Below, piece by piece: positions 1 to 7,748 of a stretch of 64,000 bases of DNA. Each line of letters begins with the position of its first letter. Position 1 is the first letter of the stretch. The DNA lies in the NCBI GenBank assembly GCA_964497495.1, contig CAZCCZ010000010.1, positions 1-64,000 on the forward strand, written 5' to 3'. The stretch comes from CAXXOK01 sp964497495. Lineage in GTDB: Bacteria; Bacillota; Clostridia; Christensenellales; Aristaeellaceae. The notes below the pieces were generated by a model. It was not told where the DNA came from. It ran no database searches and worked only from the letters and a program-made list of their open reading frames with translations. A program made the translations under genes and the position numbers.

Positions 1-54
1 AGTGCCACCTTGCCAAGGTGGATGTCGCGAGTCCGAATCTCGTCTACCGCTCCA
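1..54 (+). tRNA. tRNA-Gly(GCC), 5' part outside the window
   Basis: Only the 3' two thirds are present. The anticodon arm is ccacc-ttgccaa-ggtgg, giving anticodon GCC. The T-arm (gcgag-tccgaat-ctcgt) and acceptor end with encoded CCA (51-54) follow. It is the first of three host tRNA genes read rightward. Confidence 0.85.
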
Positions 55-106
55 CTTCCTTTCCCGGCGGCATAGGAGGGGAACAGCCTCCGGACGGCGC
101 TTGCAG

Positions 107-180
107 GCGGGTGTAGCTCAATGGCAGAGCTCCAGCCTTCCAAGCTGGTTACGTGGGTTCGATTCCCATCACCCGCTCCA
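107..180 (+). tRNA. tRNA-Gly(TCC)
   Basis: A full cloverleaf of 74 nt. The acceptor gcgggtg pairs with cacccgc, the D-arm is gctc-aatggca-gagc, and the anticodon loop cttccaa gives TCC. The T-loop is ttcgatt and CCA is encoded at 178-180. A hairpin terminator follows immediately. Confidence 0.95.
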
Positions 181-181
181 G

Positions 182-216
182 AAAACGGGACAGTCGGAAA
201 CGGCTGCCCCGTTTTG
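182..216 (+). terminator. terminator after the tRNA-Gly genes
   Basis: The stem aaaacggg (182-189) pairs with cccgtttt (208-215), with an inner cag/ctg extension. The trailing T tract is short, so it ends the tRNA-Gly transcript only moderately well on paper. Confidence 0.55.
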
Positions 217-264
217 TTATGGGAAAGAACGAATGAAAAGCGGAGATTCGGCGGGTTTCTGCTA

Positions 265-293
265 TTGACACAGGAATGAAATGATGGTATCAT
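265..293 (+). promoter_or_regulatory. sigma-A promoter of tRNA-Pro
   Basis: TTGACA (265-270), a 17-bp spacer and TATCAT (288-293). The expected start is near 300, about 22 bp upstream of the mature tRNA-Pro 5' end. This lies outside the prophage, so the tRNA keeps its own promoter after integration. Confidence 0.85.
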
Positions 294-321
294 CCTGTAC
301 GTGCTCCGAAAAACGGACTCT

Positions 322-398
322 CTGGGTGTGGCGCAGTTTGGTAGCGTGCTTGAATGGGGTTCAAGAGGTCGCAAGTTCGAATCTTGTCACCCAGACCA
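322..398 (+). tRNA. tRNA-Pro(GGG), phage integration target
   Basis: A 77-nt cloverleaf. Acceptor ctgggtg pairs with cacccag, the anticodon stem cttga/tcaag encloses loop atggggt (anticodon GGG), the T-loop is ttcgaat and CCA is encoded at 396-398. From position 352 onward it is duplicated at 34514, so the 3' half present here was supplied by the phage attP and the gene remains intact. Confidence 0.95.
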
Positions 399-402
399 GA
401 AA
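352..402 (+). repeat. attL, 51-bp direct repeat (3' half of tRNA-Pro)
   Basis: Identical to 34514-34564 over 51 bp, from the anticodon stem to the first bases past CCA. The flanks differ on both sides (t351 versus c34513, a403 versus c34565). A tRNA 3' end repeated next to an integrase gene is the standard signature of tyrosine-recombinase integration. Confidence 0.95.
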
Positions 403-425
403 ACCGCGAGAAATCGCGGTTTTTT
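401..425 (+). terminator. phage-borne terminator behind tRNA-Pro
   Basis: The stem aaaccgcg (401-408) pairs with cgcggttt (415-422) and runs into TTTTTT (420-425). It lies just inside attL, so the phage brings a replacement terminator. The original host terminator now sits beyond attR at 34564-34600. Confidence 0.85.
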
Positions 426-433
426 CATTTCTG

Positions 434-458
434 TATTGGTGCCAATATGTGAACATAT
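434..458. repeat. two abutting inverted repeats next to attL
   Basis: TATTGG-TG-CCAATA (434-447) overlaps ATATGT-GA-ACATAT (445-458). The 217-nt stretch from attL to the hicB end (403-619) has no convincing gene. Integrase arm or excisionase binding is possible but not shown. Confidence 0.4.
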
Positions 459-568
459 TCGGTTGATGCTAACAATAATGCTAAATATAAAAACCATTCC
501 GAACCCGCGTCTTTCTTCGTTCACGGCGTGCCTGGTTGCGTTTTTCCAAGGAAGAAACAGAAATGAGC

Positions 569-598
569 AGAAGCCCCCGACATTCGCCGGGGGCTTCT
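569..598 (-). terminator. hairpin downstream of hicAB
   Basis: The perfect 10-bp stem agaagccccc/gggggcttct ends 22 nt beyond the hicB stop on the minus strand. The following sequence is only moderately T-rich. Confidence 0.5.
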
Positions 599-619
599 CC
601 TTCGAAAGTATGGTCGGGT

Positions 620-1015
620 TTACCTGTCCGCCACCTTTAATTCACGTTTCAGCGCCGCCTGTAGAACCGCCGATACATTCACCCCGGCTTTGGTCGCTTC
701 CGTGTCCAGCCAGGCGGGCAGGGTTACGTTGCGGCGTACCGATCTGCGTTCCTGTGCGCGCCGGTATGCGTCAAAGTCAATGTCCACCATGGAAACGAAC
801 GTGCCTTCCTCCCGTTTGATCGCATCCATGGACGAAGGTTTGGGGATTTCCCGGTGTTCATCCTCCATATCGATCCCCATCAACCCGATAGCGTCCCTTG
901 CCATGGCGATGGCTTCCGGCAGATTATCCCCCTGGGTGTTAATATCCATATCCGGTACGTAAGCCATATAACCGTCGTCAAGCTTCGTAAACACAACAGG
1001 GTAAACAGCTTTCAT
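620..1015 (-). CDS. hicB: HicB-type antitoxin
   Basis: 131 aa. The N-terminal half has the HicB fold pattern (YPVVFTKLDDGYMAYVPDMD, then GDNLPEAIAMARDAIGL). The C-terminal 35 residues (RRNVTLPAWLDTEATKAGVN and onward) look like a ribbon-helix-helix DNA-binding segment. HicB antitoxins neutralise HicA and repress their own operon. It lies directly downstream of hicA and shares its promoter, and the start has a clear AGGGAGG ribosome binding site. As prophage cargo beside attL it probably stabilises the lysogen; that role is inferred. Confidence 0.9.
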   Translation of the reverse strand: MKAVYPVVFTKLDDGYMAYVPDMDINTQGDNLPEAIAMARDAIGLMGIDMEDEHREIPKPSSMDAIKREEGTFVSMVDIDFDAYRRAQERRSVRRNVTLPAWLDTEATKAGVNVSAVLQAALKRELKVADR

Positions 1016-1069
1016 CCTTAATTCCTCCCTTAATCTTCCTATCGATCTATCTGTTCAGGCGGTAGGGGC

Positions 1070-1243
1070 CTATTTCAGCCCCCGCCGCTTGATGATTGCC
1101 TTTGCCACGGGTTCCTTGATTTCCGTTTGCCTTGATATGGGTTCGTTGTGCTCCCCGTCTGTGTAAATATCGTGGTCGCTTCCGTATCGTTTGAGCCACC
1201 AACCGTTTTTCTCCAAGAGCTTGATCAAGTCCCGTCGTTTCAT
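1070..1243 (-). CDS. hicA: HicA-type mRNA interferase toxin (57 aa)
   Basis: Starts MKRRDLIKLLEKNGWWLKRY, followed by GSDHDIYTDG, where His24 matches the conserved catalytic His of the HicA dsRBD-like fold. The length is usual for the family. HicA cleaves mRNA and is held by HicB, encoded just downstream with 54 nt between the genes. AAGGAGG precedes the ATG. The strong promoter at 1267-1295 reads toxin first, antitoxin second, the classical hicAB order. Confidence 0.9.
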   Translation of the reverse strand: MKRRDLIKLLEKNGWWLKRYGSDHDIYTDGEHNEPISRQTEIKEPVAKAIIKRRGLK

Positions 1244-1266
1244 TGCGGTTCCTCCTTACATTCTCT

Positions 1267-1295
1267 ATTATACACATAATATACACACGTGTCAA
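1267..1295 (-). promoter_or_regulatory. hicAB promoter with repeat-rich spacer
   Basis: On the minus strand, TTGACA (1295-1290), a 17-bp spacer and TATAAT (1272-1267), both perfect consensus. The spacer and -10 hold a repeated tatacaca motif and the palindrome acacgtgt, a likely HicB operator. An unrepressed promoter this strong fits autoregulation. Confidence 0.85.
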
Positions 1296-1342
1296 TAGCG
1301 CTTGTGAAATAATCCTTTCGCCATAACGAAACGCTTCGTAAC

Positions 1343-1374
1343 AAAAAAAGGCCGCGGGTTTTCTCCCGCGGCCT
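1343..1374 (-). terminator. terminator of the late phage operon
   Basis: The perfect 10-bp stem aggccgcggg/cccgcggcct has loop ttttct. On the minus strand it is followed by a run of seven T (1343-1349). It ends the structural/lysis transcript 15 nt past the holin stop. Confidence 0.9.
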
Positions 1375-1388
1375 CTGATGCCGGTATG

Positions 1389-1688
1389 CTATTTCATTTC
1401 TTCGTCCGCTTTCTCCTGCATGGCCTTTAACGCCGGGGAAACAACGCCGTTCCACACCGCCGAAGCCCCGGCCGAAATAGCGCTGATGATCAATGTTTTG
1501 AAGGCGGCTTCCTGGCTGAAAAAGCTTATGTCAGCCACGGCGGCGGTAATACAGGCGAACGCCGCCTGAAAGAACGTCTTGACCGCCCGCACACCTACGT
1601 CCTTCCAGTTCACCACCGTAAAGATCGCCTTGCACTTGGCGGCTGCCTTGGCCGCCACGGTTTTGATGATGTCCCATATGGCTTTCAA
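1389..1688 (-). CDS. phage holin, r1t-like
   Basis: 99 aa from the chosen start. The segment VNWKDVGVRAVKTFFQAAFA, followed by two hydrophobic stretches (about residues 43-62 and 67-85), resembles r1t-type holins, which have the RAxKTFxQ motif and two membrane spans. Holins permeabilise the inner membrane so the endolysin reaches murein. I prefer TTG at 1688, which has GGAAAGGAAG about 9 nt upstream, over TTG at 1709, which has no ribosome binding site. It is the last gene of the late operon. Family assignment is by motif only. Confidence 0.7.
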   Translation of the reverse strand: MKAIWDIIKTVAAKAAAKCKAIFTVVNWKDVGVRAVKTFFQAAFACITAAVADISFFSQEAAFKTLIISAISAGASAVWNGVVSPALKAMQEKADEEMK

Positions 1689-1706
1689 TGGGATGCACTT
1701 CCTTTC

Positions 1707-1727
1707 CAAATTCGCAATCGATTGCGA
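1707..1727. repeat. palindrome-bearing 20-bp repeat, copy 1
   Basis: caaattcgcaatcgattgcg (1707-1726) is identical to 15984-16003. Bases 1712-1727 are a perfect 16-bp palindrome centred on atcgat. This copy lies between the 1735-2022 gene and the holin start. Confidence 0.85.
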
Positions 1728-1734
1728 TTTTGCC

Positions 1735-2022
1735 CTATTCGTCGCGCGGGGGCAGTTCTTTGTGGTGGTCGTAGCGCAGGTGGTCGTCCAGCCGTTTGTG
1801 CGCGCTTTTTGCGGAAGCCATGGCCCCGGTCGCCACGTCCCGGATGTCCTCCACGCCCTCGATCTTCTCCTTGATATACTTGATGTCCACCTTCATTTCG
1901 GTAAACGCGACGGTCTTATCGTCGCCGCGCCCCCGTAATGTGCTTACGGATACGGCCATCGTCAGGATCAGCGCCGCGGATTGCACCAGAGAAAGCACCG
2001 TTTCAAGGCTCAACGGCTTCAC
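1735..2022 (-). CDS. small membrane-anchored phage protein, XhlA-like
   Basis: 95 aa. A hydrophobic N-terminal segment (about 8-30) is followed by a charged helical stretch of coiled-coil character (KVDIKYIKEKIEGVEDIRD and onward) ending in a His/Asp-rich tail. This arrangement, between endolysin and holin, matches XhlA/haemolysin-like lysis accessory proteins. The exact family is uncertain. Confidence 0.55.
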   Translation of the reverse strand: MKPLSLETVLSLVQSAALILTMAVSVSTLRGRGDDKTVAFTEMKVDIKYIKEKIEGVEDIRDVATGAMASAKSAHKRLDDHLRYDHHKELPPRDE

Positions 2023-2056
2023 CCCCTTTCATCGTGCGGTAGAGTGACCGCGCGTG

Positions 2057-3121
2057 CTATGCGGTTGCCAGCGCCGCCCACGTTTTCGGGCCTGCGATGC
2101 CGTCCGCTTTCAGCCCCTTCGCCTTCTGGAAGGTACGCACGGCGGTGTCCGTAAGCGGCCCGAACGCGCCGTCCACCGTGAGGATTTTTCCCGCCTTCCC
2201 CGAAGCATTGAGCGCCGTTTGCAGCGTTTTCACGTTCTCGCCGCGCAGGCCCTTGCGCAACATCGGCATGGCGCTGTAATCGGGCGTCGTTTTGGCGGTC
2301 GTTTCCTCGGCTTCCGGGTCGCCCGCCACGATGGTGTCCGCCTCGCTGTCGGTAACGGCTTCCTCGTTGACGTCGTATACCGCATCCCACGTTTTCGGCC
2401 CGCATACGCCGTCAACGGCCAGCTTGTGATCCTTCTGAAAGGCTTTCACGGTCGCTTCCGTCTGTTCGCCGAACGAACCGTCGATATCGACGCTGTACCC
2501 GGCCGCTGCAAGCAGCTTTTGAAGGGCCTTTACGGCGTCGCCGCTTGCGCCCTTCTGGATCGTGGTGCTGTATTCCGGCGTTACACCCAGTTCCGCCGCG
2601 ATATCCGCACGCAGTCTGTCCATAGTGTACGGCTCCCATGCGGTGCCCTTCTTGCCCCACCAATGGCGCACGTCGGCGTGGTTGCTCGCCAGCCCAAGCG
2701 CGTGTAGCTCGTAATGCGCCCGCACGTTAGCCGGGTTGATGCCGTATTTCCGGCACAGATAGGTGCAAAGGTACAGCGTTTTGCCGTACAGATCGGCGGC
2801 CGCTTCTGCGGTGTCGTTTTTGGTCGTCGGTTCGCAGATTTCAAAGCCCAGATAATCGGCGTTCGCGTTCCCGTTGTCACCGCTGCCGGAAAGCCAGCAC
2901 TTCGCGCCTTCTTTCAGGCATTGCGTGATCGCGTCCGTGTCGATAACGTATCCGCCGCAGGTGGTAGCGGTCGGCTTATTCCATGACTTTTTCCAGCGCG
3001 CGGCCTTCGTGCCCTTGCACCCCACGGAATGCACCTGAATTCCCTTCCGGGAACAGGTGGCCGTGGTTTTATAACATTTCGCGTTCGTAAACAGATCAAC
3101 GACAATCGGATATTCCTGCAT
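2057..3121 (-). CDS. endolysin: N-acetylmuramoyl-L-alanine amidase with two peptidoglycan-binding domains
   Basis: 354 aa. Residues 1-175 form an amidase_2/PGRP-type domain: the zinc ligand His lies in IQVHSVGCKGT, and NADYLGFEICE and AHYELHALGL follow. Two PG_binding_1 repeats come next, at about 188-250 (GASGDAVKALQKLLAAAGY, DGSFGEQTEATVKAFQ) and 287-352 (GENVKTLQTALN, DGAFGPLTDTAVRTFQ). They are joined by an acidic Thr/Glu-rich linker. It cleaves the stem peptide from murein at lysis. No signal peptide, consistent with holin-dependent release. Confidence 0.9.
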   Translation of the reverse strand: MQEYPIVVDLFTNAKCYKTTATCSRKGIQVHSVGCKGTKAARWKKSWNKPTATTCGGYVIDTDAITQCLKEGAKCWLSGSGDNGNANADYLGFEICEPTTKNDTAEAAADLYGKTLYLCTYLCRKYGINPANVRAHYELHALGLASNHADVRHWWGKKGTAWEPYTMDRLRADIAAELGVTPEYSTTIQKGASGDAVKALQKLLAAAGYSVDIDGSFGEQTEATVKAFQKDHKLAVDGVCGPKTWDAVYDVNEEAVTDSEADTIVAGDPEAEETTAKTTPDYSAMPMLRKGLRGENVKTLQTALNASGKAGKILTVDGAFGPLTDTAVRTFQKAKGLKADGIAGPKTWAALATA

Positions 3122-3141
3122 AGGTTTCCCTTCTTCCCATC

Positions 3142-3176
3142 AAAACCGCCGCAAGCATAAAGCCTGCAGCGGTTTT
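3142..3176 (-). terminator. hairpin between tail and lysis genes
   Basis: aaaaccgc and gcggtttt (3142-3149/3169-3176) flank a second short pairing. It may attenuate transcription between the tail module and the endolysin. Confidence 0.5.
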
Positions 3177-3194
3177 CGTTCAGTTGTCGGTACG

Positions 3195-3698
3195 TTAGTC
3201 CCCGCCGATGCCCTCCGGGGCCTGCGGCCAGTCCTCCGGTTGCAGGTACGGCCAGTTCGGGTGTTTCGGCAGGTCGCGTAACGCCTGCCGGTAGGCGGCC
3301 ACCGGCCCCGTCAGCGCGGCCCCCAGCGCTGCCAGAAACGGTTCCCACGCCTTGAAGGTCGTCCCCTCCGGTACGGTCAGGCCCAGCCGGTCAAGGGCCA
3401 TGGCGCGGTCGCTGGCGCGAAGCAGGGCCATGCGTTTGGCTTCGTTCGTCGGCTCCGTGCTCTCTGCCTGTGCGGCCTCGTGCCTCGCGGCCGCCGCCAG
3501 AAACAGCGCCGGAAGATCGTACACCCGGCCGTCGCTTCCAAGCACAAGGCCGCACTTCGGCGCGTATTGCCGCACGTCGTATACGCGGTTATTAACGGGC
3601 GTGCCGCCGCCCAGCAGGTCAACTACGTTGTAAATGCGGCCGTCCGACGCGATGTAGTTGCCGCATTGCGGATTCATGGAAACGGGTTCGTTGCTCAT
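3195..3698 (-). CDS. phage tail protein, tail-fibre-assembly/XkdW-like end
   Basis: 167 aa from ATG 3698, which has AGGGAGG 8 nt upstream; an upstream ATG at 3734 lacks one. The N-terminal half has repeated short motifs (YIASDGRIYNVVDLL, LVLGSDGRVYDLPALF). The C-terminus (YRQALRDLPKHPNWP, ending in a Trp/Pro-rich tail) resembles the end of Caudo_TAP/tail fibre assembly proteins. It is at the tail-lysis boundary. Function inferred from position and this tail. Confidence 0.5.
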   Translation of the reverse strand: MSNEPVSMNPQCGNYIASDGRIYNVVDLLGGGTPVNNRVYDVRQYAPKCGLVLGSDGRVYDLPALFLAAAARHEAAQAESTEPTNEAKRMALLRASDRAMALDRLGLTVPEGTTFKAWEPFLAALGAALTGPVAAYRQALRDLPKHPNWPYLQPEDWPQAPEGIGGD

Positions 3699-3718
3699 GG
3701 TCTGTTCCTCCCTGCTGT

Positions 3719-3850
3719 TTACAGCTTCCCGCAAAGCTCCGTATACTGCGCTTCGGTCAAGCGCCCCACCGCGAAAAAGACGTCGATCTTCTCCCGCAGG
3801 CCGTCCGTCTGGCCCCGGTCGATCAACCGTTTCAGCACTTCATACAGCAT
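3719..3850 (-). CDS. XkdX-like small tail-module protein (43 aa)
   Basis: Translated by hand. It begins MLYEVLKRLIDRGQ and continues through LTEAQYTELCGKL, the usual length and pattern (a K-R-x-I-x-x-G half and a YxEL/YxxL end) of the XkdX family found after tail-fibre genes in Firmicutes phages. The molecular role of the family is unknown. It lies 3 nt from the next gene upstream. Confidence 0.75.
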   Translation of the reverse strand: MLYEVLKRLIDRGQTDGLREKIDVFFAVGRLTEAQYTELCGKL

Positions 3851-3853
3851 CGT

Positions 3854-4210
3854 TTACACCTCCCCCGAAAGCCCTAATTCAGTTAGGGCCAGTTGGTATT
3901 GCGTATCCACCAGCAGGCTTTCCAGCGCGTCCAGCCGGTCGTTTACCACGTCCCCACGCGATGGCGCGGCGGGCGGGAAGGCGGCTTCCAGTTCTGCCGC
4001 CGTTGCCTCGTCCGTCCACGCTGTGCCGTCCCAACGGGGTTTCAGCGGTGGATGCCGGTAATCGTTGGTAACAGTCACCGCATCGTTCAAGTAATCGACG
4101 GCATGTTCGCCATCCTTCAGGTTATAGCCCAGCAGCACCCCTTCGTCATTCTCCAATACGCACAGTTCCACCATATGTCCCTGCACGTCTACAATGGTTT
4201 TCACGGTCAT
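3854..4210 (-). CDS. small tail-tip-associated phage protein
   Basis: 118 aa. A beta-rich N-terminal half is followed by RHPPLKPRWDGTAWTD, a motif common in short proteins between tail fibre and XkdX genes, and an acidic helical tail. No catalytic motif. I do not recognise a named family. Confidence 0.5.
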   Translation of the reverse strand: MTVKTIVDVQGHMVELCVLENDEGVLLGYNLKDGEHAVDYLNDAVTVTNDYRHPPLKPRWDGTAWTDEATAAELEAAFPPAAPSRGDVVNDRLDALESLLVDTQYQLALTELGLSGEV

Positions 4211-4222
4211 GTTTCTGCCTCC

Positions 4223-4915
4223 TTAACGGTCGGTGCAGGTGTAGCGGATCGTGAATGTCGCGGAAGTATAGCCAACCCCTGCTCCCTGATACAACCTGAT
4301 ATATGTGTTGTCAACGGATGCAACGGCCGTCGAATACTGCCGAAAATCCGAATAAGCTGCCGATGCCAGATCGTCATACGGGAGAAGAATTTGGCAGTAG
4401 CCTAAAAATGACAAGTAAGGAACGTATGTACGTAACGCACCGATGTTAGAAACTCCGTGCGCAATACTGCTCCACCCGCTGCCAATGGTAGCAACGACGG
4501 TCTTTTCGTATATTTTTCGACCGTCGATCCAGTATTCGCCCGTCCAATGCTCGGTTGTGGAACACGCTTTTCCCGTGATCTGCTCCCAGGTTGTCCAAGC
4601 AGCGCCGTTCCGAAATCGGTAGTACACGGGGCCTTCGGCTGTGTATGCAAATTCCGCTTTATATCCGTCAGCATTCATCATAATCACTTGCAGATTAAAA
4701 TGATTCACGGGGGGAAGCGTCCCGGTTGTCACCTCCGGCCAGCAGTTCCACAGGCCGTTTTGCGTCGGCTCGTCAATATTGAAATACGCCGGGTTATCTG
4801 TACATACAGCAGGAAGCCGTGTGTTCATGGCATTGTCGATCTTTAAAAAGTTCGCGTTTATCCTTCGCACGTCGAACTTATCCGTCATCGCATGGTAATC
4901 AAATCCCAGTCCCAT
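4223..4915 (-). CDS. tail fibre / receptor-binding protein with pyocin-knob-like domain
   Basis: 230 aa from ATG 4915 (GAAGGAGG about 9 nt upstream), not the longer ORF start. The pattern NGLWNCWPE ... GPVYYRFRNGAAWTTWEQIT matches pyocin-knob domains of tail fibres. A C-terminal module with GEYWIDGRKIYEKTV, widespread in phage fibre tips, follows. It should lie at the distal tail and contact the host surface. It directly follows the large tail protein. Confidence 0.65.
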   Translation of the reverse strand: MGLGFDYHAMTDKFDVRRINANFLKIDNAMNTRLPAVCTDNPAYFNIDEPTQNGLWNCWPEVTTGTLPPVNHFNLQVIMMNADGYKAEFAYTAEGPVYYRFRNGAAWTTWEQITGKACSTTEHWTGEYWIDGRKIYEKTVVATIGSGWSSIAHGVSNIGALRTYVPYLSFLGYCQILLPYDDLASAAYSDFRQYSTAVASVDNTYIRLYQGAGVGYTSATFTIRYTCTDR

Positions 4916-4919
4916 AGCG

Positions 4920-7748
4920 TTATGCCTCCTTCTTTTCCAGTGCGGCAACCCGTTTACGTAGCTCCTGAACCTCTTTGAGTAGCAGCACGGACAGGTTGGA
5001 ATAGTCAATGCCCTTGTTACGCGGGTTGTCGTCGTTGTCCCGTAGCTGCACGCACAGCAGCGGGGCTACTTTCTCCGTATCCTCGTAGATCATCCCGTAA
5101 TGCCGTTTCTGGCGCGGGTCGCCCCGGTAGATGAACGTGACCGGTTTCAGCGCGTCTACGATCTTCGACACGCTTTTTAACTCGCGGATACCCTTCTTGA
5201 TCTTCCGGCTGGACAGCCCGCCTTCGCTTTCGCGGAAAACGGCCCGGATGCTCGCCGTATCCCAGATATGGGAAGGCGTGCCAAGGTTGCCCGTGCGGTT
5301 CTGCGCAGGATAGAAGCATTGTTGGGTGTATCCGGCGTCCGCGTCTTTTCCGAGGATCACCGCGCCGCTGGTGGCCGCGTTCCAGAAGTACATTTCTTTA
5401 CCCATCAGGAACAGGCGCTTTGTCAGGTCGGCGGAAACAGAAGCGCCTTGTAAACTGTCCATCAGGATTTGGAACAGGGGCGTCCCGTTCTCGGTATACG
5501 TCGCTCCGTTTGCGTCGAACGTCCAGTTACCGGCCTTCATGGTTCCGCTGAACTTGCCGTTCACGGCCTCCATGCTGCCGTCCTCAAGGATTTTGAAGTA
5601 TCCATTGGCCGTTACGATACCTTCCAGTTGAATCAGGGCGGCCAGTATCTTGATCGCTTCCGCGCTCTGATTAATCGCACTGACGACGCCGCTTTTTTCC
5701 ACGCGGGACAAGATGGCTTGCGCGTTTTGATAGATGGCCGATTGCGCCGCCTCTATCTCGTTGCCCTGCTCGTCCACCACGGCCTGCGACGCTTTGGACG
5801 CGATCTGCCCGGCCTGTACGGTTAGCTGGGCCTGCGCGTTTGCAATAGCCTGCCCCTGCGCATCCACCGTCTCCTGGGAGGCTTTCAGGGCGATGGCGGC
5901 CGCGTTCTGCTCGATGGCGGTCTTATTCTTCACGATCTGCGTTGGGTCGTATACGATGATCCACGCCGTCGCGTCCCATTGATACAGCCTGTCGCTGCCG
6001 TTTAGCAGCTCGTCGCAGGTGTAATTATCCAACAGATATTGGCAGGTGTACCCGTTTAACAGGGCTTGGCAGGTCTTTGCGATCACGTGCCTGTCCCACA
6101 TATCGCCAAGATTGATGGTTCCGGTCGGCGCAACCTCGGAAACGTAATTCCGGCTGAAACCGCTTGCGGAAACGTTCAGACCGTTGAAGTCCATAGCGGT
6201 TTGCCAGGTAGCGCCGCCGTCCTGCGTAAACCCGATTCCGTAATAGCCGTTCTTATACTGGCCGATCCGCATCTGCTGGCTGGGTATGGTCGGGTTTTGG
6301 ATGATGATGTTCCCGCCGTCCCAATAGAATTGATCCGTCCCCAGTATTTTGATCAGGTTGGCCTGCAACACGCCGCTGGTAATCATCCCGGCCACGATGC
6401 CCGCGCCGTCAATGGCCGTTTGCCAGTTCCATTCCCCGGCCGTTTTGCCGCTGGCGATCAGGATGCCGTTACCCGTGATCTTGACGGCTTTGTTCCCGTC
6501 CTCGCTCACAAAAACAAGGCTTCCGTCCGCCTCGTCGGTGTACATGGTCGTCCCGCTGCTCTTGATCCGCGTGACCATCGTGTCGATGTAGCCTTTGAGC
6601 AGCGATTGATTGGCCTGCACCACGGCAAGCCCCGCCACCGCCTTCCTGTCCGTTTCCGCGAGGCTCCGGGAAAGGTTGGCAAGCTGCGTGTACAAAGAGC
6701 TTCCCGGCGCGCCAAGCTGTATCGTGTCCTTGCCGCGCTGTGCGTAATCCCGCGTGATCCCGGTAATCTGCGTCTGGTAACGGATGTCGTCGGTGATCAG
6801 GGCCACCTTATCGCCGTAACGGGCGGCCTCGTGGGGGAAACCCATGCTTTCCAGATCAAGTACGGTCAGCGTTGCCGAAACGGTCGGCTCGCACGCGATC
6901 AACAGATCGTCGTAGGTTGCCTGTAAAAGCTCGCGCGCGTCCTCGATGTCGCCGTATACCTTCGTTGTGAATAAGGGCCGCATCCCCGTCACGCCGTACA
7001 GGGCCGTAGCGGCCGGGATTTCCACGTAATCCTGCCCCAGCGGTTTATCCACCGGGTCGCCGTCCGCGACGGCCCACGAAACGCCTGTGAAGTCCAGGCG
7101 CTCGCCGTATCCGTCCCCGGTTTCCTCGCCCTTTCCGCGCCCGATGATCGCCGTTACCACGTTGCGCTTGTCCACGGTATACTTCGCGGCAAGCACGTCT
7201 TTCCCGATCTCGTACCGTTTCCCACGCCATACGGGCACGGCGCTTAGCACGTCCACGTACCGGTGCGTAATCCGCGCACCGGATACTTCGATTCGGAACT
7301 TGAACCGCACGCCCCACGTATCCGCGATGTCCGAAAGCGCCCCGATCCGCTGCTGATAGTACCAACGCGTGGAGGCGGTCACGCTTCCGGCGCTCACCGT
7401 CCCGATCTCCCACCGGGAACCGGCCAGCGCTTGCGCTGTGGCAACGCCAGCGGTTACGTTCGTCGGCCGCACGTCGATCAACGGGCGTTCGGTCAGCAGT
7501 TCGTAGAAGGCGTTCTCGCCGTACAGCGTGGTTTCATGGCTGATTTTGTCCTCGCTCCGGGTCATGATACGGAAGAACTGCAAATCGCCGTCGATGTCCC
7601 GAAACGCGCAATACGCGGCGTTTCGCGGGATGCCGTACCCGGTCACGGAAACGGTGTTGCCGCTCTCGTTTTCGGTATGCGGGCAGGCCGTAATGGTTTC
7701 CACGTCCGCGATCAGGCGTTCGGCGGTGTCGAATAGAAGAAGGTTCAT
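4920..7748 (-). CDS. tail-associated endopeptidase-type protein with C-terminal S74 chaperone
   Basis: 942 aa from ATG 7748 (GGAGG 11 nt upstream, 4-bp overlap with the Dit-like gene). The first ~370 residues look like the siphovirus tail endopeptidase/Tal N-domain (baseplate hub). A long helical middle with Ala/Gln repeats follows (NAAAIALKASQETVDAQGQA). The last ~100 residues are an S74 intramolecular chaperone: SSRKIKKGIRELK carries the self-cleavage Ser, then YGMIYEDTEKVAP and a terminal coiled coil (LLLKEVQELRKRVAALEKKE). S74 domains fold trimeric fibres and then cleave themselves off. Confidence 0.8.
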   Translation of the reverse strand: MNLLLFDTAERLIADVETITACPHTENESGNTVSVTGYGIPRNAAYCAFRDIDGDLQFFRIMTRSEDKISHETTLYGENAFYELLTERPLIDVRPTNVTAGVATAQALAGSRWEIGTVSAGSVTASTRWYYQQRIGALSDIADTWGVRFKFRIEVSGARITHRYVDVLSAVPVWRGKRYEIGKDVLAAKYTVDKRNVVTAIIGRGKGEETGDGYGERLDFTGVSWAVADGDPVDKPLGQDYVEIPAATALYGVTGMRPLFTTKVYGDIEDARELLQATYDDLLIACEPTVSATLTVLDLESMGFPHEAARYGDKVALITDDIRYQTQITGITRDYAQRGKDTIQLGAPGSSLYTQLANLSRSLAETDRKAVAGLAVVQANQSLLKGYIDTMVTRIKSSGTTMYTDEADGSLVFVSEDGNKAVKITGNGILIASGKTAGEWNWQTAIDGAGIVAGMITSGVLQANLIKILGTDQFYWDGGNIIIQNPTIPSQQMRIGQYKNGYYGIGFTQDGGATWQTAMDFNGLNVSASGFSRNYVSEVAPTGTINLGDMWDRHVIAKTCQALLNGYTCQYLLDNYTCDELLNGSDRLYQWDATAWIIVYDPTQIVKNKTAIEQNAAAIALKASQETVDAQGQAIANAQAQLTVQAGQIASKASQAVVDEQGNEIEAAQSAIYQNAQAILSRVEKSGVVSAINQSAEAIKILAALIQLEGIVTANGYFKILEDGSMEAVNGKFSGTMKAGNWTFDANGATYTENGTPLFQILMDSLQGASVSADLTKRLFLMGKEMYFWNAATSGAVILGKDADAGYTQQCFYPAQNRTGNLGTPSHIWDTASIRAVFRESEGGLSSRKIKKGIRELKSVSKIVDALKPVTFIYRGDPRQKRHYGMIYEDTEKVAPLLCVQLRDNDDNPRNKGIDYSNLSVLLLKEVQELRKRVAALEKKEA